The notes below the pieces were generated by a model, which searched no databases, had not been told where the DNA came from, and was given only the letters and a program-made list of their open reading frames with translations. From positions 1 to 64,000 of the forward strand of contig DAIDAJ010000036.1 of NCBI GenBank assembly GCA_027310665.1: a stretch of DNA of 64,000 bases, written 5' to 3'. Positions 36,258 to 43,259 of this stretch are shown in pieces. A program made the position numbers and the translations under genes. This DNA is from Sideroxydans sp. (GTDB lineage Bacteria > Pseudomonadota > Gammaproteobacteria > Burkholderiales > Gallionellaceae). Position 1 is the stretch's first letter, and every line of letters begins with the position of its first letter.

Positions 36258-36499
36258 GCTTTGTCGTTATCCTGTGAAAATTACCGTTACTGATTCTTGC
36301 CTGGCCGTAGCTCCGTTTGGGGAGCGTGTTTGATTGAAAGTTCCTGCGATGGCGGTAATCGATAATTATATGGCCCGCAGGTGTCATTTCAATTGTGACG
36401 TGCCAATTATGCCCGTGTTTAGTCCCTTTGTATCAAGACCGCGTCTTTCGATCAAAATATAGGCAGGGATATATTCTGCGACCGTTCTGAGGTGATTCA

Positions 36500-36665
36500 G
36501 GCGTTCAGAACACCGAAAAAAGGTGTGGGCGACTGACATCACGAACATCAGCACGCGTCAGAGCCGGTGGAATCTGTCTGCGCCAAGAGATCGGCTGGTG
36601 TATGCGGCTGCGTTTCGATCGGGAGTTGGCTGTCAACGCTTTGCTGATGGCTGTGCAGTGCCAAC
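36500..36665 (+). pseudogene. Frameshifted remnant of an IS3-family transposase (OrfB)
   Basis: One frame gives KKVWATDITNISTR, matching the VWxTDITYI start of the rve domain in IS3-type OrfB. After a shift, another frame gives EIGWCMRLRFDRELAVNALL, matching the following conserved block. Neither the upstream half nor the D-D-E remainder is recognisable, so only a decayed fragment remains. It lies upstream of the PEP-CTERM terminator, between that gene and the ATPase gene. Confidence 0.6.
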
Positions 36666-36814
36666 AGCCGTGGCTACGAGCCCATTCCTGGCATCGAAGC
36701 GGGTGCGGACGATGCTGAGGACAGTCTCCCATCGAATTCGCGAGACGGTATTTCGAGAGGCTGCAACAAGAATGGCTAGTGAACCGGGCGTTTCACACAC
36801 CCCATAACGGAAAA

Positions 36815-36835
36815 ATGGGAGCCTTAAGCTCCCAT
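36815..36835 (-). terminator. Rho-independent terminator after the DUF4114 PEP-CTERM gene
   Basis: ATGGGAGC and GCTCCCAT arms with a CTTAA loop; on the minus strand the hairpin is followed by TTTTT. It lies about 20 bp past the stop of the gene at 36857. Confidence 0.88.
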
Positions 36836-36856
36836 TCGGTATTGGACGCGTACGAA

Positions 36857-37618
36857 TCAAACGGTGAATTTATGCTTCCTTCGCAGCGCCGTGAATCCCA
36901 CCAATCCCAACCCGGCCAATAGCATGGCATAGGTTTTGGGTTCTGGAACCGGAGATACCGGGACAGGCGGGCAATTTATGTTGACGCCAATGACCATGTC
37001 GTTGAAATCCCTGTCACCACTCCCCGGATCGTTATACAACAACAAATCCGAATACGTGGATCCGCCAATCGTATAACCACCGAGTTGGCTGAGAATGCCG
37101 ACCGCGCCACTCTTATAGGGGTAGCTTGTGTCAGAAAAGCTGAAATTCAGAACATTTCCGATGCTTGTGACTGTTTCGGTGATAGTCGAGCCGACCGCCG
37201 AGGACTTGTTGTTAAAAGACGAGGATCCAACAGTAAACAAATCCGTGTTGCCCGCGCTTGCACCGAGGTAGGTGAAAGTCACGATACCTGACGAGTATCC
37301 CTTGCCCAACGAACCTACTTCTAATGTACCTGTCTTGACCAAAAAGTTATTATTCGTGAATGGAGCTTGATTGAAACTCTGATACATGGAAGGCGTGGTT
37401 ATTTGATTGGCCCCCTGCTTTATGTTGGATAAAAAATTGCTTGTCGTGGTCGTACTCGTTCCCTTGACCGTCAGTGTCCCACAGGGGGCCGTGTTTCCCG
37501 ACGTAGGTGTCTTATCGCAGCCTCCACTGGGGTTATAGTAACCATCCGCATTTACAACAGAGCAAAGCAGGGAAAGCAAAGCGGCCAACGTCACAGAGAC
37601 ATAGTTTCGGGTATTCAT
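36857..37618 (-). CDS. PEP-CTERM protein with DUF4114-like domain
   Basis: A 253-residue exported protein. A signal peptide (VTLAALLSLLCSVVNA) is followed by a Thr/Ser-rich domain and the acidic GSGDRDFNDMVIGVNIN motif characteristic of DUF4114, a domain found in extracellular and possibly calcium-binding proteins. The tail VPEPKTYAMLLAGLGLVGFT followed by ALRRKHK is almost identical to that of the other PEP-CTERM protein here. It is a likely XrtB substrate. A GTAC-N4-GTAC palindrome lies about 100 bp upstream. Confidence 0.9.
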   Translation of the reverse strand: MNTRNYVSVTLAALLSLLCSVVNADGYYNPSGGCDKTPTSGNTAPCGTLTVKGTSTTTTSNFLSNIKQGANQITTPSMYQSFNQAPFTNNNFLVKTGTLEVGSLGKGYSSGIVTFTYLGASAGNTDLFTVGSSSFNNKSSAVGSTITETVTSIGNVLNFSFSDTSYPYKSGAVGILSQLGGYTIGGSTYSDLLLYNDPGSGDRDFNDMVIGVNINCPPVPVSPVPEPKTYAMLLAGLGLVGFTALRRKHKFTV

Positions 37619-38047
37619 GGCACCCCCTTTGATTTAGGCGAGACATACATAAAGCAGCAAAGTTTTTACAATATCCCGGTTGAAATCTTCAAGCAGATCG
37701 CCCAAGAAAGCCATAGTACTAAAGTACAGTGCCATTCAATTCGCCCAACCTCACTCTTAATAGTGGCAGCGGCCACCCTCGGCTGATAGGAAGGGGGGAT
37801 GTCAAGCAAAAATCGGGGCCGCAAATATGCAGATATGCGACTTCCCTGTTCCATATTATTTAATTCCCTGATAATATGCGCGCCCTTACGGATTGGGGCG
37901 TTCTGAATCAAGGCTCGGAACAGTGAGTTTCCCCGTAGTTGTACAAGAATGTGCGGTAGATTTCCCGTTAATGATGGGAGATGGAAAAAGTAGTATCAGG
38001 GCAGGTTTGCAGCAGATCTAGCCCTGGCTTCACGTAGCAACAGACAT
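37619..38047. other. Intergenic region between PEP-CTERM gene and tRNA-Arg
   Basis: About 430 bp with no credible gene. It holds the GTAC palindrome at 37713 and presumably promoters for the PEP-CTERM gene (leftward) and the tRNA (rightward). No terminator or RNA structure recognised. Confidence 0.5.
37713..37730. promoter_or_regulatory. GTAC palindrome, copy 3
   Basis: ATAGTACTAAAGTACAGT; core GTAC-N4-GTAC at 37716-37727. Its reverse complement TGTACTTTAGTACTAT differs from copy 1 at one position over 16. It lies about 100 bp upstream of the second PEP-CTERM gene. Confidence 0.5.
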
Positions 38048-38124
38048 GCGCCGGTAGCTCAGCTGGATAGAGTACTTGGCTACGAACCAAGGGGTCAGGA
38101 GTTCGAATCTCTTCCGGCGCACCA
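38048..38124 (+). tRNA. tRNA-Arg (anticodon ACG)
   Basis: A complete cloverleaf: acceptor arms GCGCCGG and CCGGCGC, D-loop AGCTCAGCTGGATAGAG, anticodon stem CTTGG/CCAAG around CTACGAA (anticodon ACG), T-arm with GTTCGAATC, discriminator A and an encoded CCA. It decodes CGN arginine codons. It is followed immediately by integrase debris, suggesting use as an attachment site. Confidence 0.97.
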
Positions 38125-38205
38125 ATAAAACAAAGGGTTAGGCAGAAATGCTTGGCCCTTTTTATTTCACTGTCACCGAAACGTCACGTAATGCATGGCG
38201 ACGAT

Positions 38206-38424
38206 TTACACATAGTCAGCCAGATGCACTGTCAATAGGTGCGCGTACCGCCTCACCATCTCTGCACTCTGCCATCCCCCAAGTTCCTGCAGGACACGGA
38301 GCGGAGTGCCGTCTTGTGCGTGCCAGCTTGCCCATGTATGACGCAGATCGTGCCACCGGAAGTGAGTAAGCCCAACCGATGCGCATGCCTTGCGCCACGT
38401 TAAGATAGCAAAGGCTTGAAACAT
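38206..38424 (-). pseudogene. Truncated tyrosine-recombinase (phage/island integrase) C-terminus
   Basis: A 72-codon frame encoding only the catalytic C-terminal part of a tyrosine recombinase: [16 protein letters not shown] (H-x-x-R), then [20 protein letters not shown] with the W and nucleophilic Tyr region. The N-terminal three quarters are gone; the next upstream sequence on that strand is the promoter region of the toxin-antitoxin operon. It faces the tRNA-Arg 3' end, the usual layout of an integrase at its attachment site. Confidence 0.85.
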
Positions 38425-38479
38425 TTAACGAATCAATTTGGCAGCAATCTGCTGCTTGATTGTTTGTGGCAAACGGCAT

Positions 38480-38500
38480 AAAGTAAGAATTCCTTACTTT
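38480..38500. promoter_or_regulatory. Palindromic operator candidate of the toxin-antitoxin operon
   Basis: AAAGTAAG and CTTACTTT, perfect 8-bp arms around AATTC, ending 19 bp before the antitoxin start codon. AbrB-type antitoxins commonly repress their own operon through such sites; here that is inferred. Confidence 0.65.
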
Positions 38501-38519
38501 CACCAATTGGAAAAATGTC

Positions 38520-38756
38520 ATGCTCGCTAAAATGACCTCTAAAAATCAGCTAACCCTGCCCAAGAACATCACCGCCGCTGTTGGCGCTGCAGAATACTTC
38601 GATGTGGAAGCTCGCAACGGACAGATCGTGCTCACCCCAGTGCGCATTCAGCGCGGCGATGCCGTGCGCGCCAAACTGGCCGAATTGGACTTGAGCGAGC
38701 AAGACATCGCCGATGCGGTTGCATGGGCACGTAAATCTCCTGTAACCAAGAAATAA
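38520..38756 (+). CDS. AbrB/MazE-type antitoxin
   Basis: A 78-residue protein with an N-terminal SpoVT/AbrB swapped-hairpin DNA-binding domain (MTSKNQLTLPKNITAAVGAAEYFDVEARNGQIVLTPV) and a helical C-terminus (LSEQDIADAVAWARKS) likely to bind and neutralise the toxin. It is 11 bp upstream of a PIN toxin gene. It probably autorepresses through the palindrome at 38480. Confidence 0.85.
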   Translation: MLAKMTSKNQLTLPKNITAAVGAAEYFDVEARNGQIVLTPVRIQRGDAVRAKLAELDLSEQDIADAVAWARKSPVTKK

Positions 38757-38767
38757 TTTTCCTGGCA

Positions 38768-39208
38768 ATGCCAAGCGCGCAAAGCAAACCTCGCGTAGTA
38801 ATCGACACCAATCTGGTGCTGTCTGCGCTAGTGTTTTTGCAGGGTCGGTTGTCGCCACTACGCCTTGCCTGGCAAGGCGCGCACTTCAAGCCGCTGGTAT
38901 CAACCGTGACCGCTGCTGAGTTGATACGTGTACTTGCCTATCCAAAATTCAAGCTCTCTACCGAAGATCAGCAAGAGCTGCTGGGTGACTATCTGCCTTA
39001 TTGCACCTCAGTGCGCATGCCCGTCAAGCTACCGGCAACGCCAGACTGCCGAGATAAGTTCGACCTGCCATTCCTGCAACTTGCCATCACTGGCAAGGCG
39101 GATTTTCTGGTGACTGGCGACCAGGACTTGTTGAGTCTTGCTGGCAATTTTGTTTGCCCCATCATCACCGCTGACGAATTCATCAAGACGCTAAATAATG
39201 ACCACTAA
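38768..39208 (+). CDS. PIN-domain toxin (COG1569-type putative RNase)
   Basis: A 146-residue PIN-domain protein, expected to be a metal-dependent RNase toxin. Acidic residues lie in the right places: VVIDTNLVLSAL, TAAELIRVLAYPKF, PDCRDKFDLPFLQLA and FLVTGDQDLLSL. It pairs with the AbrB-type antitoxin upstream. The stop codon overlaps the HsdM stub that follows, so the pair once sat directly upstream of a restriction-modification operon. Confidence 0.87.
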   Translation: MPSAQSKPRVVIDTNLVLSALVFLQGRLSPLRLAWQGAHFKPLVSTVTAAELIRVLAYPKFKLSTEDQQELLGDYLPYCTSVRMPVKLPATPDCRDKFDLPFLQLAITGKADFLVTGDQDLLSLAGNFVCPIITADEFIKTLNNDH

Positions 39209-39332
39209 CGACATCGCCGGCAAACTCTGGAATCTCTGTAACGTTCTCAAGGATAACGGCGTCACCTGTCAGCATATGACTTGTTTTCTCTGCGGCTATC
39301 CCGGCCACGACGCAATGCACGATGAGCAATAA
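39198..39332 (+). pseudogene. Stub of type I restriction methyltransferase hsdM
   Basis: A 44-codon frame too short for the ORF track. Its first 23 codons encode MTTNDIAGKLWNLCNVLKDN, a strong match to the start of HsdM N6-adenine methyltransferases (normally about 500 residues). After GVT the sequence becomes unrelated (CQHMTCFLCGYPGHDAM) and stops within the start of the kinase gene at 39322. A deletion has evidently removed the rest of hsdM and the hsdS/hsdR genes. Confidence 0.75.
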
Positions 39333-40800
39333 TTTCGTAGCGGCTTTCCAGAAAAGATTGCCGGGGCTACACCCGAAATCGTTCGTCGGCCTGATTCTTG
39401 TCGGTTTGCTGCTTGTTGCCCTGCCCTTGCTGCTGCCGCTCATATACAGCACGGCAGCGATCAGCCAGCTTTCGACACAAAGCCGGCAGGCTGTCTATCA
39501 GGCTGAGCAGATCGCGCATTTCAGCCGGATACTGGTCGACCAGACGGCGGCAATGGAACGCAGCGTCAGGTTGTCGCTGATCCTGGCGGATAAGTCGTTG
39601 TTGAGAGGGTATTACCAGGGACATGGAAAATTCAGGGAGACCCTGCAGCATCTGTCGACCCTTCCCCTCACCGACAGGCAGCACGAGCTTGTCAATATCA
39701 TGGACTCGTCCGAGTCGGCGATCTTTTCCAGGGTGCAGAGGATTTCTCCCGCGCAAGGGAAAGCAGAAATACGGAATATCGATTTCTCCCCGTTGATGGA
39801 TGCGGCCCAGGAGTTCCTGATCCATGGGGATGTTCCCGTTGAGCATGAAGTTGAGGCTATGCAGGAGATGGCGGGCCAGGCAAACAAAATCACATACTGG
39901 CTGCTGATCAGCCTGGTGCCCCTGGCCTTCTTGCTGGCGTTCGGATTTTCCATACTGATCACAAGGCCTATCCGGCAAATTGACGATGCGATCAGGGCCA
40001 TGGGGAATGGCGAGCTCTCGAATGCCGTCAAAATCGACGGCCCCCAGGATTTGCAGCAACTGGGAGAAAGGCTGGACTGGATGCGCCTGCGTCTGCTCGA
40101 GATCGAGGAGCAAAAGTCCACGTTCCTTCAGCATATCTCCCATGAACTCAAGACCCCGCTCACTTCGATCCGGGAAGGAGCGAACCTGCTCTCGGAAGGC
40201 ATAGCCGGCAAGCTGACCACCCAACAAAATGAAATAGCAAGAATACTTTTTGCCAATAGCATCCAGTTGCAGAAACGCATTGAAGACCTGTTAAACTTTA
40301 GTGCGTTGCAGGCCGGAAAAGCGGCTCTCCACATACAGAAAGTGGCTTTGAGGATGATTCTCGAATCGGTGCTGCACGACCAATATCTCGCAATAACGAA
40401 TAAATCGCTGCAAATCGAACTCCTCTGCCCTGATCTGATGCTCGAATGCGACGAACAGAAGGTCAGGACTATTGTGGACAATCTATTATCCAATGCGATC
40501 AAATATTCCCCTCAAGGAGGGCCAATCAAAATCCATGCAAGCGTTATCGATAGCAGCGTCAGGCTGGATGTTCATGATTCGGGGCCCGGTATAGACCCCA
40601 TGGACAAGGACAAGATATTTGACGCGTTTTACCAGGGACGCAAGGCACCGCAAGGTCACATCAGGGGCACCGGGCTCGGCTTGTCCATCACCCGCGAATA
40701 TGTACTGGCGCATGGCGGCTCGATCGAACTGCTCGATACTCAGAAAGGTGCAGGCTTTCGTGTCACGCTTCCCCTGAACCGCTCCACCGCCACGCTATGA
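39322..40800 (+). CDS. glrK: GlrK/QseE-like membrane sensor histidine kinase
   Basis: A 492-residue sensor kinase. Helix 1 is about residues 21-42, the periplasmic sensor about 43-190, helix 2 about 193-214 and HAMP about 215-265. The H-box FLQHISHELKTPLTSIREG has phospho-acceptor His274; the N-box is VDNLLSNAIKYSP, G1 DSGPGID and G2 GTGLGL. Architecture and neighbours (a QseG-like lipoprotein and a sigma-54 activator) match GlrK-QseG-GlrR. The ATG lies within the HsdM stub and overlaps the next gene by 4 bp. Confidence 0.85.
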   Translation: MSNNFVAAFQKRLPGLHPKSFVGLILVGLLLVALPLLLPLIYSTAAISQLSTQSRQAVYQAEQIAHFSRILVDQTAAMERSVRLSLILADKSLLRGYYQGHGKFRETLQHLSTLPLTDRQHELVNIMDSSESAIFSRVQRISPAQGKAEIRNIDFSPLMDAAQEFLIHGDVPVEHEVEAMQEMAGQANKITYWLLISLVPLAFLLAFGFSILITRPIRQIDDAIRAMGNGELSNAVKIDGPQDLQQLGERLDWMRLRLLEIEEQKSTFLQHISHELKTPLTSIREGANLLSEGIAGKLTTQQNEIARILFANSIQLQKRIEDLLNFSALQAGKAALHIQKVALRMILESVLHDQYLAITNKSLQIELLCPDLMLECDEQKVRTIVDNLLSNAIKYSPQGGPIKIHASVIDSSVRLDVHDSGPGIDPMDKDKIFDAFYQGRKAPQGHIRGTGLGLSITREYVLAHGGSIELLDTQKGAGFRVTLPLNRSTATL

Positions 40801-41345
40801 AGTACAAGACTCCGCTCTTCACGATCCTGAATGTGATTGCAATCGCTGCATTGCTTCCTGCATGCTCGGTCTTAACGACGCCCCGCCCCGCGACGAATCT
40901 CGTTCCCTGCCCGCCACCGCCGGCTCTTGCACTGTCTGCGGACCAGGTTTTGCGCTACTACACCTGTCTGGGCACACTGCCTCCCGCTGATGTCGCCAGC
41001 GAATACCATGCTGCCAGCCTGAGTTTTTCCGAGACCGGCAGCAATTCCGACCGTCTCAAGCTGGCAATACTGTTATCCTTGCCCGACACCGGATTTCACA
41101 GTACCGCAGCAGCACTCGATCTTGTAAAGAACATGCCTGCAGGACCGGAACCTGTTCCTTCCACCCTGCCCGACCTTGCCCTTCTCTTGAGCATGTTGCT
41201 TGCAGGGCAGCAGCACGCGGATGACAGCATTTCCGAACTCACAAAAGCGCTTTCAGACGAAAAAGTGCATTCGGATTTCCTTCAAAAAAAGATCGATGCC
41301 GTCAAGGATCTTGAAATCAACCTGATACACCGGGATCAACCATGA
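40797..41345 (+). CDS. QseG/YfhG-like lipoprotein
   Basis: A 182-residue lipoprotein with signal TPLFTILNVIAIAALLPAC (lipobox LPAC), a Pro/Cys-rich linker (NLVPCPPPPALA), a helical middle (SDRLKLAILLSLPDTGFHST) and a predicted C-terminal coiled coil (DFLQKKIDAVKDLE). By position between kinase and regulator genes, overlapping both by 4 bp, it corresponds to QseG (YfhG), which in enterobacteria binds the QseE/GlrK sensor. Sequence similarity itself is weak, so the call rests partly on context. Confidence 0.7.
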   Translation: MKYKTPLFTILNVIAIAALLPACSVLTTPRPATNLVPCPPPPALALSADQVLRYYTCLGTLPPADVASEYHAASLSFSETGSNSDRLKLAILLSLPDTGFHSTAAALDLVKNMPAGPEPVPSTLPDLALLLSMLLAGQQHADDSISELTKALSDEKVHSDFLQKKIDAVKDLEINLIHRDQP

Positions 41346-42727
41346 GTGCAGTTCAACAAACGATGGCGCCTGCGCGCAGGATATTGATCGTTGACGACGA
41401 TTCAGACCTGCTGCAACTGCTGTCCATGCGGCTGGCATCGGCCGGATTCGAGGTGAATACGGCAAATAGCGCCGAGGCCGCCATCAATAGCCTGGACATT
41501 TCCAGGCCACACCTTGTGATTACGGATATGCGCATGCAGGGCATGGACGGCATGGCGCTGTTCGAGCATATACACAGAACCATCCCGACCCTGCCGGTCA
41601 TCATGCTGACGGCACACGGCACCATTCCCGATGCAGTCGAAGCGACACAGCGCGGATTGTTCGGCTATCTGACCAAGCCATTCGACAGCAAGGTGCTGCT
41701 GGACCAGGTCGCGAAGGCGCTCCAGATTTCATTCGCTACCGCAGCGCAGCCCGGAAAGGCGGACGAGTGGCGCGCCGCCATCCTCACCCAGAGCCCGGTG
41801 ATGGAAGACATCCTGACCAAGGCGAAGCTCGTGGCCGAAGGGGATGCGAGCGTCCTGATCTGCGGCGAGAGCGGAACCGGCAAGGAGCTTCTTGCCCATG
41901 CAATACACAATGCCAGCCCGCGAGCGCAACGGCCATTCGTGGCGATCAATTGCGCGGCCATTCCCGAGCAATTGCTCGAATCCGAGTTATTTGGGCATGT
42001 CAAAGGCGCATTCACCGGAGCTGTTCGCGACCACAAAGGTCTGTTCCAGTCGGCAATGGGCGGTACGGTCTTCCTCGACGAGATCGGCGACATGCCGCTC
42101 GTGTTGCAAGGCAAGTTGTTGCGGGTGTTGCAGGAAAAGCAGGTGACCCCCGTCGGCGCCACCCAGACCGTGCCGCTCGATGTGCGCATCATCTCCGCGA
42201 CCCATCGCGACCTGAATGCCGAGATCGCCGCCGGCAACTTCCGCGAGGATATCTATTACCGCCTGAATGTCGTGGAACTGTCGATTCCGTCGCTCTCACA
42301 GCGGCGTGAAGACATCCCGCTGCTGGCCAAGCATTTCCTTGCCGTCCTGGCCGAAAAATACAACAGGAAAACCAACGGGTTTTCCTCGGAAGCGATGGAA
42401 ACACTCATCAGCGCACCTTGGCCCGGCAACGTCAGGCAACTATTGAACGTGGTCGAACGCAGTGTCGTGCTGTGCACGACGCCGCTGATCTCGTCTGTAC
42501 TCGTCCAGCAGACCATACACAAGGAAGAAGAAATACTGATGTCGCTTGAAGAGGCCAAAAGCCGCTTCGAACGCGACTACCTGATCCGCATCCTGAAGAT
42601 CACGGAGGGCAACGTGACCCAGGCGGCAAAACTGTCCAAACGCAACCGCACCGAATTCTACAAGCTGCTGCAGAAGCACCAGCTCAATCCTTCGTTGATC
42701 AGGCAGTCTCAGGATTTCTCGACATAG
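41342..42727 (+). CDS. glrR: GlrR/QseF-like sigma-54-dependent response regulator
   Basis: A 461-residue enhancer-binding regulator. The receiver (residues 10-125) has ILIVDDDSD and phospho-acceptor Asp62 in VITDMRMQGMDG. The AAA+ domain has Walker A GESGTGKE (175-182), the sigma-54 contact motif GAFTGA (222-227) and Walker B GTVFLDEIGDMP. A Fis-type helix-turn-helix closes the chain (TEGNVTQAAKLSKRNRTEFYKLLQKHQL). It should be phosphorylated by the kinase two genes upstream and act at sigma-54 promoters; no clear -24/-12 site was found in this window. Confidence 0.88.
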   Translation: MSAVQQTMAPARRILIVDDDSDLLQLLSMRLASAGFEVNTANSAEAAINSLDISRPHLVITDMRMQGMDGMALFEHIHRTIPTLPVIMLTAHGTIPDAVEATQRGLFGYLTKPFDSKVLLDQVAKALQISFATAAQPGKADEWRAAILTQSPVMEDILTKAKLVAEGDASVLICGESGTGKELLAHAIHNASPRAQRPFVAINCAAIPEQLLESELFGHVKGAFTGAVRDHKGLFQSAMGGTVFLDEIGDMPLVLQGKLLRVLQEKQVTPVGATQTVPLDVRIISATHRDLNAEIAAGNFREDIYYRLNVVELSIPSLSQRREDIPLLAKHFLAVLAEKYNRKTNGFSSEAMETLISAPWPGNVRQLLNVVERSVVLCTTPLISSVLVQQTIHKEEEILMSLEEAKSRFERDYLIRILKITEGNVTQAAKLSKRNRTEFYKLLQKHQLNPSLIRQSQDFST

Positions 42728-42804
42728 GGCCCTGCCCCGGTCCACTGAAAAATTGCCTGTAAAACAGGCTGTTGCGTTCCACCATCAAAACTTGTTCGGC
42801 GCGG

Positions 42805-43173
42805 TCAAGCGTTGCCCTGATGGTGTGCGATCAGCTTGTCAATGAACTGGCGCAGGAAGTGATCCGACTGGGAGCTGTGAAAACGGTCGATCTCAACACC
42901 CCGGCTATAGGCGATGACCGTCGGAAACCCCCGGACTTTATGCTTTCCAGCGATACGCATGTTCTCGTCGGCATCCACCTTGGCCAGCAGGAACTTGCCG
43001 CCGTATTCCTTCGCGAGCCTCTCCAGATGCGGCCCCAGGACCTTGCATGGCGCGCACCATTCGGCGCCGATATCGAGCAGGATGGGTGACTCTTGTGAAC
43101 GGGCGACGACACGCTCGTCAAAATTGGCTTCTTCCACTTCGAATGAAAAAGGATGGGGGTCGTGCATGTGCAT
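42805..43173 (-). CDS. Thioredoxin-fold protein
   Basis: A 122-residue cytoplasmic thioredoxin-like protein with active site GAEWCAPCKVLGPHLERLA, KVDADENMRIAGKHKVRGFPTVIAY including the conserved cis-proline, and an N-terminal 25-residue extension. It could be a general thiol reductase or chaperone-type thioredoxin. The track start is TTG (43179); ATG 43173 with GGAAGTG upstream is preferred. It is divergent from hoxF with an 86-bp shared region, so a link to the hydrogenase is possible but unproven. Confidence 0.85.
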   Translation of the reverse strand: MHMHDPHPFSFEVEEANFDERVVARSQESPILLDIGAEWCAPCKVLGPHLERLAKEYGGKFLLAKVDADENMRIAGKHKVRGFPTVIAYSRGVEIDRFHSSQSDHFLRQFIDKLIAHHQGNA

Positions 43174-43259
43174 GGTCAATCACTTCCTTCTTATACTGTT
43201 AATGTTGAATAAGGGTAAACTGTCATTGTACGTTTCGGTCACGGGCTAACGACAACGCT

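Noticed and set aside
37713-37735. Possible sigma-54 promoter (TGGCAC on minus strand)
   Set aside because: The -12 element would be TTTAG instead of TTGC; not convincing.
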